DNA from: Corynebacterium lujinxingii
Lineage (GTDB): Bacteria; Actinomycetota; Actinomycetes; Mycobacteriales; Mycobacteriaceae
Assembly (NCBI RefSeq): GCF_014490555.1
Contig: NZ_CP061032.1
Coordinates: 434,001 to 498,000, forward strand
Length of the DNA: 64,000 nucleotides
Reading direction: 5' to 3'
The position numbers and the translations under genes were made by a program. A model generated the notes under the pieces. That model had not been told where the DNA came from, did no database searches, and saw nothing but the letters and a program-made list of their open reading frames with translations. Shown one piece after another: positions 26,125-34,462 of this stretch; positions within the stretch are counted from its first letter, which is position 1, and every line of letters begins with the position of its first letter.

Positions 26125-26541
26125 ATGGGGGATCTGTTACCGGAAACGCATTGGGCGAGTTACGCCCTCGGGCTTGGCGAGCGCGTCCGCGCCATCCGGC
26201 TGATGCGGGGCTTAAGCCAGCTCAGGTTGGCGGAGCTAGCCGGGGTGTCGCGCTCGCTGATCTCCAACATCGAGCGCAACGACTACAACGCCCGCGCCGC
26301 CGACCCGACGCTAAGCACCCTCTATCGCCTGGCCAGGGCGTTGCAGGTCCCGCCTGCGACGCTGCTGCCCGGGGCGGGCGAGGCGGTCGTGCCGCGCTAC
26401 CGGCTGCGCGGAGCGGTCGCCTCGTTGGAGCCGATCGCGTTTTCCTGGCCGAGCGAGCCGGAAGACACCGCGCGCTTCGAACAGGCGTATCTGCAGCACG
26501 GCGCTCCGGGCGGGAACCCGCGGTTCGAACCTGCTGAGTAG
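26125..26541 (+). CDS. XRE-family helix-turn-helix regulator
   Basis: 138 residues starting at ATG 26125 behind GGGGGAG. The HTH lies at about residues 14-70: LGERVRAIRLMRGLSQLRLAELAGVSRSLISNIERN, then a tail with a Pro-rich segment and no recognised sensor domain. It lies 62 bases upstream of an M20 hydrolase and may control it, but nothing in the sequence proves this. An upstream in-frame start at 26086 lacks a ribosome site. Confidence 0.85.
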   Translation: MGDLLPETHWASYALGLGERVRAIRLMRGLSQLRLAELAGVSRSLISNIERNDYNARAADPTLSTLYRLARALQVPPATLLPGAGEAVVPRYRLRGAVASLEPIAFSWPSEPEDTARFEQAYLQHGAPGGNPRFEPAE

Positions 26542-26603
26542 ACAGTACTGTCCACCGGCGTACACTCTTGCCAATACGACTCTGCGAGGACTTGGGAGGA
26601 TGC

Positions 26604-27785
26604 GTGGATAACGCCGGAATCGGTGCGGCCGTCGAGGCTTGGTTTGAGCAAAACCAGGACAGCGTCGTCCAGTGGCGCCGCCACCTCCACTCCCACCCGG
26701 AACTGTCCAACGAAGAGGTCGAGACCACCGAGTACTTGGTGGGCATCCTTGAAGACCACGGCCTGCACCCGGTGCGGTTCCCCGGCACCGGCCTGTATGT
26801 GGACCTGGGCCCGGCCGAAGGCAAGCGCCTGGCGTTTCGCGCGGACATCGACGCGCTGCGTGTGCCGGAGCAGACCGGGTTGCCGTTCGCGTCGGCCAAC
26901 CCGGGGGTGTCGCACTCGTGCGGGCACGACGTCCACACCACGGTGGCACTGGGGCTTGCGTGTGCCTTATCGACGATCGACCTCGACTACCCCGTGCGCA
27001 TCATCTTCCAGCCCGCCGAGGAGGTCATGGGCGGCGGCGCGCTCGACGTGGTCAAGTGGGGTGGGCTCGAGGACGTTGCGGCGATTTACGCGGTGCACGC
27101 CGAGCCGCACATCCGCGTCGGCGAGGTCGGCGTGCGCGCCGGCGCGATCACCTCGGCGTCGGATGTAATCCGCATCGAGATCCAAGGCCCCGGCGGGCAC
27201 ACCTCTCGCCCGCAGTTGACGGCCGACGTGGTCTACGCCATGGGCGCACTGATCACGCAACTGCCGGCGCTCCTGTCGCGCCGGGTGGATCCGCGCACCG
27301 GCACTGTGCTCGTTTTCGGCCACGTGCAGTCTGGCGACGCCGCGAACGCGATCCCGAAGGTGGGGCTATTGGAGGGCACGCTGCGCACCGCGGACATCAC
27401 CACGTGGCGCGAGATCGAGGACCTGCTCACCGACCTCATCGACCTCGTCGTGGCGCCCACCGGGTGCACGTACCACCTGGACTACATCCGCGGTGTTCCG
27501 CCTGTGCTTAACGACGACGCCGCCACCGCCTTGGCCATCCGCGCCGCCCGCGCCATCGACCCGCACAGTGTGGTTTCGGCGCCGCAGTCGTCTGGCGGCG
27601 AAGACTTTTCGTGGTACCTCGAGCATGTTCCCGGCGCGATGATGCGCCTCGGCGCGTGGAGCGGCCAGGGTGACCCGCAGGACCTGCACCAGGGCAACCT
27701 CAACGTCGACGAGCGCGCGATCGGCGTCGGCGTGAAGTTGTTCGGCTCGATTGTGGAGCATTACTTCCGGGTGGCTGCGGAGTGA
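26604..27785 (+). CDS. M20 family amidohydrolase
   Basis: About 393 residues, starting at GTG 26604 after GGGAGG. A metal-dependent amidase/carboxypeptidase of the peptidase M20D (hippurate hydrolase/IAA-amidohydrolase-like) group: RRHLHSHPELS, the CGHDVHTT metal site, QPAEEVMGGG with the catalytic glutamates, and SSGGEDFSWY near the C-terminus. It hydrolyses N-acyl amino acids; the exact substrate cannot be told. It follows the XRE regulator and precedes lpdA by 64 bases. Confidence 0.9.
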   Translation: MDNAGIGAAVEAWFEQNQDSVVQWRRHLHSHPELSNEEVETTEYLVGILEDHGLHPVRFPGTGLYVDLGPAEGKRLAFRADIDALRVPEQTGLPFASANPGVSHSCGHDVHTTVALGLACALSTIDLDYPVRIIFQPAEEVMGGGALDVVKWGGLEDVAAIYAVHAEPHIRVGEVGVRAGAITSASDVIRIEIQGPGGHTSRPQLTADVVYAMGALITQLPALLSRRVDPRTGTVLVFGHVQSGDAANAIPKVGLLEGTLRTADITTWREIEDLLTDLIDLVVAPTGCTYHLDYIRGVPPVLNDDAATALAIRAARAIDPHSVVSAPQSSGGEDFSWYLEHVPGAMMRLGAWSGQGDPQDLHQGNLNVDERAIGVGVKLFGSIVEHYFRVAAE

Positions 27786-27849
27786 GCTGATTTGGTTAGA
27801 CTGTGATGCAGTTTGGTCCGTCACACAGCAACCACTGAGGAGAGCCGTT

Positions 27850-29256
27850 TTGTCCAAGAAGATCGTCATCATGGGTGGAGGCCCCGGCGGATACGAGGCC
27901 GCGCTGCTCGCGTCGAAGCACGGGGCGAACATCACACTGGTGGAGGATCACGGTGCGGGCGGTTCGGCGATTCGAAAGGACGTGGTGCCGTCGAAGAGCT
28001 TCATCGCGGGCGCGAACATCAAGACGGACCTGCGCCGTGCAGACGACATGGGGCTCAACCACGCGCTTGGCGACGCGAAATTGTCACTCATGGCGCTCAA
28101 CGAGCGCGTTAAGCAGTTGGCGGGCAAGCAGTCCGACGACATCCGCGACCAGCTCGAGCGCAACGGGGTGCGCCTGATCAACGGTCGGGCGCGGTTCGCT
28201 GACAAGCAGGTGGGGCACACCACCCACGACATCGAAGTGGTCACCGTGGACGGTGAGACGGAGCAGATCACCTGCGACATGGTGCTTGTGTGCACCGGTG
28301 CGAGCCCGCGTGTGCTCAAGGGGGCGGAGCCGGACGGCGAGCGCATCCTCAACTGGCGCCAGATGTACGACCTTACGGAGCTGCCGAGCCACCTCATCGT
28401 TGTCGGCTCAGGTGTCACGGGTGCGGAGTTCGTCTCGGCGTTCGCGGAGCTCGGGGTGAAGGTGACCATGGTTGCCTCGCGCGACCGTATCCTGCCGCAC
28501 GACGACGCCGACGCCGCCGACGTGCTCGAGGACGTGCTGGCGGACCGCGGCGTGCAGCTGGAAAAGGATGCGCGCGTGGAGCGTGTGGAAAACACTGGTG
28601 ACGGCGTCATCGTCTACACCACCGACGGCCGCGAGATCGAAGGCTCGCACGTGATGATGTCCATCGGTTCCGTCCCGAACACCGCGGACCTGAACCTGGA
28701 CGCGGCCGGCATTGAGACCACTCCGTCCGGACACATCCACGTCGACCGCGTTTCGCGCACCAACGTCGCGGGCGTCTACGCCGCCGGCGACTGCACCGAC
28801 TTGGTGCCGCTGGCATCGGTGGCGGCGCAGCAGGGACGCACGGCCGTGGACCACGCGCTTGGCGACGGCGTCACCCCGATCCGCCTGAAAACCGTGGGCA
28901 ACGCCGTATTCACCCGCCCGGAGATCGCGGCTGTCGGCGTGACCGAGCAGCAGATCCGCGGCGGCGAGGTCGACGCGGACATCTACAAGCTGCCCTTGGC
29001 CACGAACCCGCGCGCGAAAATGCGTTCGCTGCAGTACGGCTTTGTCAAGATCTTCGCCCGTAAGGGCTCCGGCCAGGTCATGGGTGGCGTGATCGTCGCG
29101 CCGACTGCCTCTGAGCTGATCTTGTCGCTGACCATTGCTGTGACGAACAACCTCACCGTCAGCCAGCTGGCCAACTCGATGGCGGTCTACCCGTCGCTGT
29201 CCGGCTCGATTACAGAGGCGGCGCGCCGCCTGATCAGCAGCTCGGATCTGGACTAG
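27850..29256 (+). CDS. lpdA: NAD(P)H-quinone dehydrogenase LpdA-type
   Basis: 468 residues from TTG 27850 behind GAGGAGAG. A flavoprotein disulfide reductase fold: FAD motif GGGPGG, NAD-binding GSGVTGAEF and the second FAD motif GVYAAGDCTD. The redox-active Cys pair of lipoamide dehydrogenase (C-x4-C) is absent: GGSAIRKDVVPSK has Ala and Val instead. That is the hallmark of the mycobacterial LpdA (Rv3303c) group, which reduces quinones. It is followed by a strong terminator and by pyc, an order I recall from C. glutamicum. Confidence 0.88.
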   Translation: MSKKIVIMGGGPGGYEAALLASKHGANITLVEDHGAGGSAIRKDVVPSKSFIAGANIKTDLRRADDMGLNHALGDAKLSLMALNERVKQLAGKQSDDIRDQLERNGVRLINGRARFADKQVGHTTHDIEVVTVDGETEQITCDMVLVCTGASPRVLKGAEPDGERILNWRQMYDLTELPSHLIVVGSGVTGAEFVSAFAELGVKVTMVASRDRILPHDDADAADVLEDVLADRGVQLEKDARVERVENTGDGVIVYTTDGREIEGSHVMMSIGSVPNTADLNLDAAGIETTPSGHIHVDRVSRTNVAGVYAAGDCTDLVPLASVAAQQGRTAVDHALGDGVTPIRLKTVGNAVFTRPEIAAVGVTEQQIRGGEVDADIYKLPLATNPRAKMRSLQYGFVKIFARKGSGQVMGGVIVAPTASELILSLTIAVTNNLTVSQLANSMAVYPSLSGSITEAARRLISSSDLD

Positions 29257-29290
29257 CGCGCTGGACTAGCCGGAAACGCCGCTACCCCCG

Positions 29291-29328
29291 AAACGCGGGT
29301 CGTCGCTAAGCGGTGCCCGCGTTTTTCT
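29291..29328 (+). terminator. Terminator after lpdA
   Basis: AAACGCGGG/CCCGCGTTT stem with a 16-base loop, the right arm running into TTTTTCT. It separates lpdA from pyc. Confidence 0.85.
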
Positions 29329-29449
29329 ACCCCCGCCCAAGGGGGAGGCAGGCCGAAGCGACGTATGAAAATAGGCCTATAAAAGTGTGACCTGTACTAA
29401 GCTACCCGTTGCTGTATGACCGCCATCTTTCCTTGAGGAAAGGAATCAC

Positions 29450-32400
29450 ATGAACCCGGATAACCTCCCGCTGAACGACCTGCCGTCGTTCAAGAAAATC
29501 CTGGTAGCCAACCGAGGCGAGATCGCCGTGCGTGCTTTCCGCGCCGCCTTCGAAACTGGTGCCAAGACCGTCGCGGTCTTCCCGCGCGAGGACCGTAACT
29601 CGTTCCACCGTCCGTTCGCGGACGAGGCTGTGCAGATCGGTGTCGAAGGCCAGCCGGTGAAGTCCTACCTGGACATCGATGAGATCATTCGCGCCGCCAA
29701 GGAAACCGGCGCCGATGCGATCTACCCGGGCTACGGGTTCCTCTCCGAGCGTGCCGATCTCGCGCGCGCCTGCCGCGATAACGACATCAAGTTCATCGGC
29801 CCCTCCGCCGAGACCCTGGACCTGACCGGCGACAAGTCCGCAGCCGTCCAGGCAGCCGAGCGTGCCGGCCTGCCGGTGCTGAAGGACTCCGAGCCGTCGT
29901 CCGACCCGAAGGAACTGGCGGAATTTGCCAAGGAATTCGAGTTCCCGGTGTTCGTCAAGGCTGTCGCTGGTGGTGGCGGCCGGGGCATGCGCTTCATTGA
30001 GAAGCCGGAGGACGTCGAGCGTCTCGCCGCCGAGGCCTCCCGCGAGGCTGAGGCAGCCTTCGGCGACCCGAACGTCTACGTCGAGCGCGCTGTGATCCGC
30101 CCGCAGCACATCGAGGTGCAGGTCATGGCCGACTCCTACGGCAACGTGGTGCACCTGTTCGAGCGCGACTGCTCCGTGCAGCGTCGCCACCAGAAGGTCG
30201 TGGAGATCGCCCCGGCCCAGCACATCACGGAAGAGCAGCGCCAGCGCATCTGCGCCGACGCCGTGGCCTTCTGTAAGGAGATCAACTACGAGGGCGCGGG
30301 CACTGTCGAGTTCCTTGTCGACGAAGCCGGTAACCATGTCTTCATCGAGATGAACCCGCGCGTGCAGGTGGAGCACACGGTGACCGAGGAGGTCACCGGC
30401 ATCGACATCGTGAAAAACCAGATGTACATCGCCGCCGGCGCGAAGCTGGAGGACATCCACCTCACCCAGGACCTCATCGAGGTCAACGGCGCGGCCCTGC
30501 AGTGCCGCATCACCACCGAGGACCCGGCCAACGGCTTCCGCCCGGACTCCGGCGTGGTCACCAGCTACCGCTCGCCGGGCGGCGCGGGCGTGCGTCTCGA
30601 CGGCTCCGTGGCCGTCGGCACCACGATTACGCCTAACTTCGACTCGCTGCTGGTGAAGATGACCTGCCGCGGCCGCAACTTCCAGGTCGCGGTCGACCGT
30701 GCCCTGCGCGCGCTGAACGAGTTTTCCATTACCGGCCTGTCCACCAACATCGGCTACCTGCGCGCCCTGCTTTCCGAGCCGGAGTTCCGCAACGACCGCA
30801 TCAACACCGGTTTCATCGCGGATCACCCGCACCTTCTCGAGGCGCCCGCTGCTCCCGACGACGCCGGCAAGATCCTCGACTACCTCGCCTCCGTGACGGT
30901 CAACCAGCCGAACGGCGCGCGTCCGACGAACATCCAGCCGTCGAAGAAGCTGCCCGAGTTCAACTACGGCGATCTGCCGCGCGGCTCCCGCGACGACCTG
31001 CTCGAGCTCGGCCCGAAGAAGTGGGCCGAGAAGCTGCGCAACCAGACCGCGCTCGGCGTCACCGAGACCACGTTCCGCGACGCCCACCAGTCGCTTTTGG
31101 CCACTCGCGTGCGCACCAACACGCTCGTCGCCGCTGCGAAGCACGTCGGCCACCTCACCCCGGAGCTGACCTCCGTGGAGGCCTGGGGCGGCGCAACCTT
31201 CGACGTGGGCATGCGCTTCCTGCACGAGTCGCCGTGGATGCGTCTCGACGAACTGCGCGAGGCGATGCCGAACGTGAACATCCAGATGCTGCTGCGCGGC
31301 CGCAACACCGTCGGCTACACCCCGTACCCGGACTCGGTGACCCGCGCCTTCGTCCAGGAAGCAGCAACCTCCGGCATCGACATCTTCCGTATCTTCGACG
31401 CGCTCAACGACGTCTCCCAAATGCGCCCGGCCATCGACGCCGTGCTGGAGACCAACACCACCGTCGCCGAGGTGGCGATGGCCTACTCCGGCAACCTCCT
31501 GGACCCGAACGAGGACCTGTACACGCTGGACTACTACCTCAACCTCGCCGAGGAGATTGTCAACGCCGGCGCCCACGTGCTGGCGATCAAGGACATGGCG
31601 GGCCTGATGCGTCCGGCGGCAGCGGCGAAGCTGGTGTCGTCGCTACGCGAGCGCTTCGACCTGCCGGTCCACGTCCACACCCACGACACCGCCGGCGGCC
31701 AGCTGGCAACCTACCTCGCCGCCGCGAACGCAGGTGCCGACGTGGTCGACGTGGCATCTGCGCCGCTGGCCGGCACCACCTCGCAGCCGTCCATGTCCGC
31801 GCTCGTGGCCGCGTTCGCCAACACCGAGCGCGACACCGGCATCGACCTGCAGGCCGTGTTCGACATGGAGCCGTACTGGGAGGCCGTGCGCCAGGTCTAC
31901 GCCCCGTTCGAGTCCGGCATCCCGGGCCCGACCGGCCGCGTGTACAAGCACGAAATCCCGGGCGGGCAGCTCTCCAACCTGCGTACGCAAGCGAAGGCAC
32001 TGGGCCTGGAAGACCGCTTCGAGCTCATCGAGGACTACTACGCCGGCGTGAACGAGATCCTCGGCCGCCCGACGAAGGTCACCCCGTCCTCCAAGGTCGT
32101 CGGCGACCTGGCCCTCCAGCTTGTCGGCCAGGGTGTCAGCCCGCAGGAGTTCGCCGAGAACCCGCGCAAGTACGACATCCCGGAATCCGTCATCGGCTTC
32201 TTGCAAGGTGAGCTGGGTACGCCTCCGGGCGGCTGGCCGCTGCTGCGCGACAAGGCGCTGGAGAACCGTTCCGAGGTCGACCACACCGTGCAGGTGCCCG
32301 ACGAGCTCAAGCCGGATCTCGAGTCGACCGACCACTGCACCCGCCGCGCCGCGCTGGATCAGCTGCTGTTCCCGAAGCAGTACGCCGAGTACCAGGAGCA

Positions 32401-32878
32401 CCTGCGCACCTACGGCGTCACCGACCAGCTGGGCGACAAGGCGTTCTTCTACGGCCTGGAAGAGGGCGTGGAGACCATGGTCTGGTACGGCGAGATCGAC
32501 GAGAACCGCCCGCCGCTGGTGGTCAGCCTCGACGCCGTCGGCGAGCCGGACGAAAAGGGCATGCGCCAGGTCATCCTGACCGTCAACGGCCAGGTCCGCC
32601 CGGTCACCGTCCGCGACGAGAACGTCGAATCCACCGTCGCCGAGGTGGAAAAGGCCGATCCGTCCAACCCGGGCCACGTCGCAGCGCCGTTCGCCGGTGC
32701 CGTGACCGTCACGGTCAAGGAGGGCGACGAGGTTGCCGAAGGCGACCCGGTGGCGTCCATCGAGGCCATGAAGATGGAGGCCGCGATCTCCGCGCCGAAG
32801 GCCGGCGTGATCGAGCGCGTCGCCATGACCAAGCCGACCAAGGTGGAAGGCGGCGACCTCGTGGTGGTGATCAGCTAG
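29450..32878 (+). CDS. pyc: Pyruvate carboxylase
   Basis: 1142 residues, the full single-chain form. Order: biotin carboxylase (1-460; KILVANRGEIAVRAFRA, ATP-grasp GGGGRGMRF, EMNPRVQVEHTVTEEV), carboxyltransferase (about 520-900; TTFRDAHQSLLATRVRT and HVHTHDTAGG), and a C-terminal biotinyl domain with Lys1108 in EAMKMEA. It carboxylates pyruvate to oxaloacetate, the main anaplerotic step in corynebacteria. The ATG has AGGAAAGGA upstream. It needs biotin made by BioB and attached by BirA, both in this window. Codon usage is strongly biased, as in a highly expressed gene. Confidence 0.97.
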   Translation: MNPDNLPLNDLPSFKKILVANRGEIAVRAFRAAFETGAKTVAVFPREDRNSFHRPFADEAVQIGVEGQPVKSYLDIDEIIRAAKETGADAIYPGYGFLSERADLARACRDNDIKFIGPSAETLDLTGDKSAAVQAAERAGLPVLKDSEPSSDPKELAEFAKEFEFPVFVKAVAGGGGRGMRFIEKPEDVERLAAEASREAEAAFGDPNVYVERAVIRPQHIEVQVMADSYGNVVHLFERDCSVQRRHQKVVEIAPAQHITEEQRQRICADAVAFCKEINYEGAGTVEFLVDEAGNHVFIEMNPRVQVEHTVTEEVTGIDIVKNQMYIAAGAKLEDIHLTQDLIEVNGAALQCRITTEDPANGFRPDSGVVTSYRSPGGAGVRLDGSVAVGTTITPNFDSLLVKMTCRGRNFQVAVDRALRALNEFSITGLSTNIGYLRALLSEPEFRNDRINTGFIADHPHLLEAPAAPDDAGKILDYLASVTVNQPNGARPTNIQPSKKLPEFNYGDLPRGSRDDLLELGPKKWAEKLRNQTALGVTETTFRDAHQSLLATRVRTNTLVAAAKHVGHLTPELTSVEAWGGATFDVGMRFLHESPWMRLDELREAMPNVNIQMLLRGRNTVGYTPYPDSVTRAFVQEAATSGIDIFRIFDALNDVSQMRPAIDAVLETNTTVAEVAMAYSGNLLDPNEDLYTLDYYLNLAEEIVNAGAHVLAIKDMAGLMRPAAAAKLVSSLRERFDLPVHVHTHDTAGGQLATYLAAANAGADVVDVASAPLAGTTSQPSMSALVAAFANTERDTGIDLQAVFDMEPYWEAVRQVYAPFESGIPGPTGRVYKHEIPGGQLSNLRTQAKALGLEDRFELIEDYYAGVNEILGRPTKVTPSSKVVGDLALQLVGQGVSPQEFAENPRKYDIPESVIGFLQGELGTPPGGWPLLRDKALENRSEVDHTVQVPDELKPDLESTDHCTRRAALDQLLFPKQYAEYQEHLRTYGVTDQLGDKAFFYGLEEGVETMVWYGEIDENRPPLVVSLDAVGEPDEKGMRQVILTVNGQVRPVTVRDENVESTVAEVEKADPSNPGHVAAPFAGAVTVTVKEGDEVAEGDPVASIEAMKMEAAISAPKAGVIERVAMTKPTKVEGGDLVVVIS

Positions 32879-32890
32879 CAGGCGTGCCGC

Positions 32891-33394
32891 TTAGGCGGTG
32901 AAGTCATCGACGTCGACGGCCATGACATTGTCGTGGCCGTCGACGTTTTTGAATCCGAACGACTCGTAGCGGTGGCGAGCACGGTCGTTGTTCGGGTCCA
33001 CCCACAGCGCCACCTTCGGCGCACCCTGCTGCTTGGCTAGCTCGACTGCAGCCGTGAGCAGTTTCACCGCCAGTTTGTTGCCCGCGTAGCGGTTTTCCAC
33101 GGCGATTGCGATCTCGGGGATGTCGTCGCCAAGCTTCGCGTGCCCGTCGTCGTCAGCACCCCAGTAGCGCAGCCATACACCGCCGGCCGGCACGTCGTAC
33201 TGGTCGAACGCGACGATGCCCGAATCCTTCTTCGGATCCCACTGGCCGACGTACGTTTCGGCGCCGGCCAGTTGGTCGTCGCCAATCTCGCCGTGCTCGT
33301 CGCCGAAGACGTCAGCAAGGAAGTTCAGGCGGCGCAGGTACGTGCGGTCGGACTCTGTCGCCTCGCGCAGAACAAATTCAGGTGTGTAATCCAT
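32891..33394 (-). CDS. GNAT-family N-acetyltransferase
   Basis: 167 residues from the ATG of MDYTPEFVLREATESD. Acetyl-CoA binding shows as ENRYAGNKLAVKLLTAAVELAKQQG (a weak Q/R-x-x-G-x-A loop) followed by KVALWVDPNNDRARHRYESFGFKNV, the usual C-terminal GNAT block. Acceptor unknown. It is convergent with pyc and divergent from the serine protease gene, only 23 bases between starts, so the two promoters must overlap. Confidence 0.85.
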   Translation of the reverse strand: MDYTPEFVLREATESDRTYLRRLNFLADVFGDEHGEIGDDQLAGAETYVGQWDPKKDSGIVAFDQYDVPAGGVWLRYWGADDDGHAKLGDDIPEIAIAVENRYAGNKLAVKLLTAAVELAKQQGAPKVALWVDPNNDRARHRYESFGFKNVDGHDNVMAVDVDDFTA

Positions 33395-33417
33395 GCACAT
33401 AAGGTTAATCTGCTTTT

Positions 33418-34275
33418 ATGCTCCGCCGCATTTGCGTATCGACGACCACCGCAACCGCCCTCATCCTGACACCCACCGCCATTGCCACCCCGGCAGGCCC
33501 GGTGCGCGTTGAGCAGGGCGCGAAGGTCTACTTCGCCGACCGCGGGTACTGCACCATCGGCTTCAACGATCCGGTGCAGCGGATCAGTTACACCGCCGGC
33601 CACTGCGGCGGCGACGGTACCCGCGCCACCATCACCGTCGACGGCTCCAGCGTTTCCGGCACCTTCTACCCGTCCTCGGAATTCGGGGCTTCGGCCACCG
33701 GCAACGACTGGGGCGCCATCCGCTGGGACGACGGTGTCCAACTGGGCGCGAACACCGTCACCGGTGAGGCCGTTGCCGACATCGCCTCGCTGACCCCGGA
33801 GGACGACCTCTGCGTTCTCACCGGCGGAAAACCCCTGTGTGCGCCGTTTGCCGGCCGGCTGAAAAACAACATCTACTGGCAGGCCCCCGTCGGCGTGCGC
33901 GGCGACTCCGGCGGGCCCGTGTGGGCGCCCGACAAAGGCTTCGTGGCGGTCTACTCCGGCGCGAGCACCATCTACAACGACTCCGGCGACACCGCCACGC
34001 TCAACCGGGCGTCGAAGCCGATCAACGGGCCCGGGGTGACCGAGCAGGACGAGTTGAACTTCATCAGCGCCATCAAGCCCATCGGCGGTGCCGTTACCCA
34101 CGAGGCCGTGCAGCCGGGGGAGGGGCCGGCGCGGGTCGAGGAGGGGGCGACGGAGGCGGAGGGGTCGTCGTTAAGCACGCCCGGCGTCATGGCCGTGGTG
34201 CTGGTTGTGGTGGCTGTGATCGCCGGGCTGGTGCCGTTTGCCGCGCAGTACGCCCGGTCGGTGGGCTGGCTCTGA
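33418..34275 (+). CDS. Membrane-anchored trypsin-like serine protease (S1)
   Basis: 285 residues. Signal peptide (LRRICVSTTTATALILTPTAIA), catalytic His62 in TAGHC, probable Asp97 in NDWGAI and Ser164 in GDSGGPV, with paired Cys44/Cys63 and Cys132/Cys141. A Glu/Gly-rich linker leads to a C-terminal membrane helix (about 255-275). So it is exported and tethered to the outer face. Target unknown. The close divergent start and an AT-rich stretch immediately before the ATG suggest a short or absent leader. Confidence 0.85.
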   Translation: MLRRICVSTTTATALILTPTAIATPAGPVRVEQGAKVYFADRGYCTIGFNDPVQRISYTAGHCGGDGTRATITVDGSSVSGTFYPSSEFGASATGNDWGAIRWDDGVQLGANTVTGEAVADIASLTPEDDLCVLTGGKPLCAPFAGRLKNNIYWQAPVGVRGDSGGPVWAPDKGFVAVYSGASTIYNDSGDTATLNRASKPINGPGVTEQDELNFISAIKPIGGAVTHEAVQPGEGPARVEEGATEAEGSSLSTPGVMAVVLVVVAVIAGLVPFAAQYARSVGWL

Positions 34276-34307
34276 CTTTTTCCGGCGGATGTTGTCAGCG
34301 GCGAGGA

Positions 34308-34346
34308 AAATAGTTCCCGCAAGGTGGGCGAATGCGGGAACTATTT
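34308..34346. terminator. Long hairpin after protease gene
   Basis: AAATAGTTCCCGC and GCGGGAACTATTT form a perfect 13-base stem around a 13-base loop, 33 bases past the protease stop. No long T-run, so it may act as a terminator or mRNA stabiliser. Confidence 0.55.
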
Positions 34347-34404
34347 GAGAGCCATCAGGCCGCGACCTGGGGGAAAGTGGCCTAGGGTGCCCCAGAGATG
34401 GAAG

Positions 34405-34430
34405 AAAGTTCCCCGGCGGGGAACTTTTTC
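34405..34430. terminator. Bidirectional terminator, protease/accBC
   Basis: AAAGTTCCCC-GGC-GGGGAACTTTTT: a 10-base stem with T-run on the plus strand and an A-run giving T on the minus strand. It serves the convergent protease and accBC genes. Confidence 0.85.
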
Positions 34431-34462
34431 GTGGCGGAGCGGGCGGGGCGGGCGACGGGGGC

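Noticed and set aside
29402..31576. 724-codon open frame antisense to pyc
   Set aside because: High-GC, strongly codon-biased pyc leaves long open minus frames; composition is Val/Gly/Arg-rich with no motif, and pyc is unambiguous.
33395..33417. DtxR/IdeR-type iron box between GNAT and protease genes
   Set aside because: TAAGGTTAATCTG matches only about half of the 19-base consensus, and neither gene is an iron gene.
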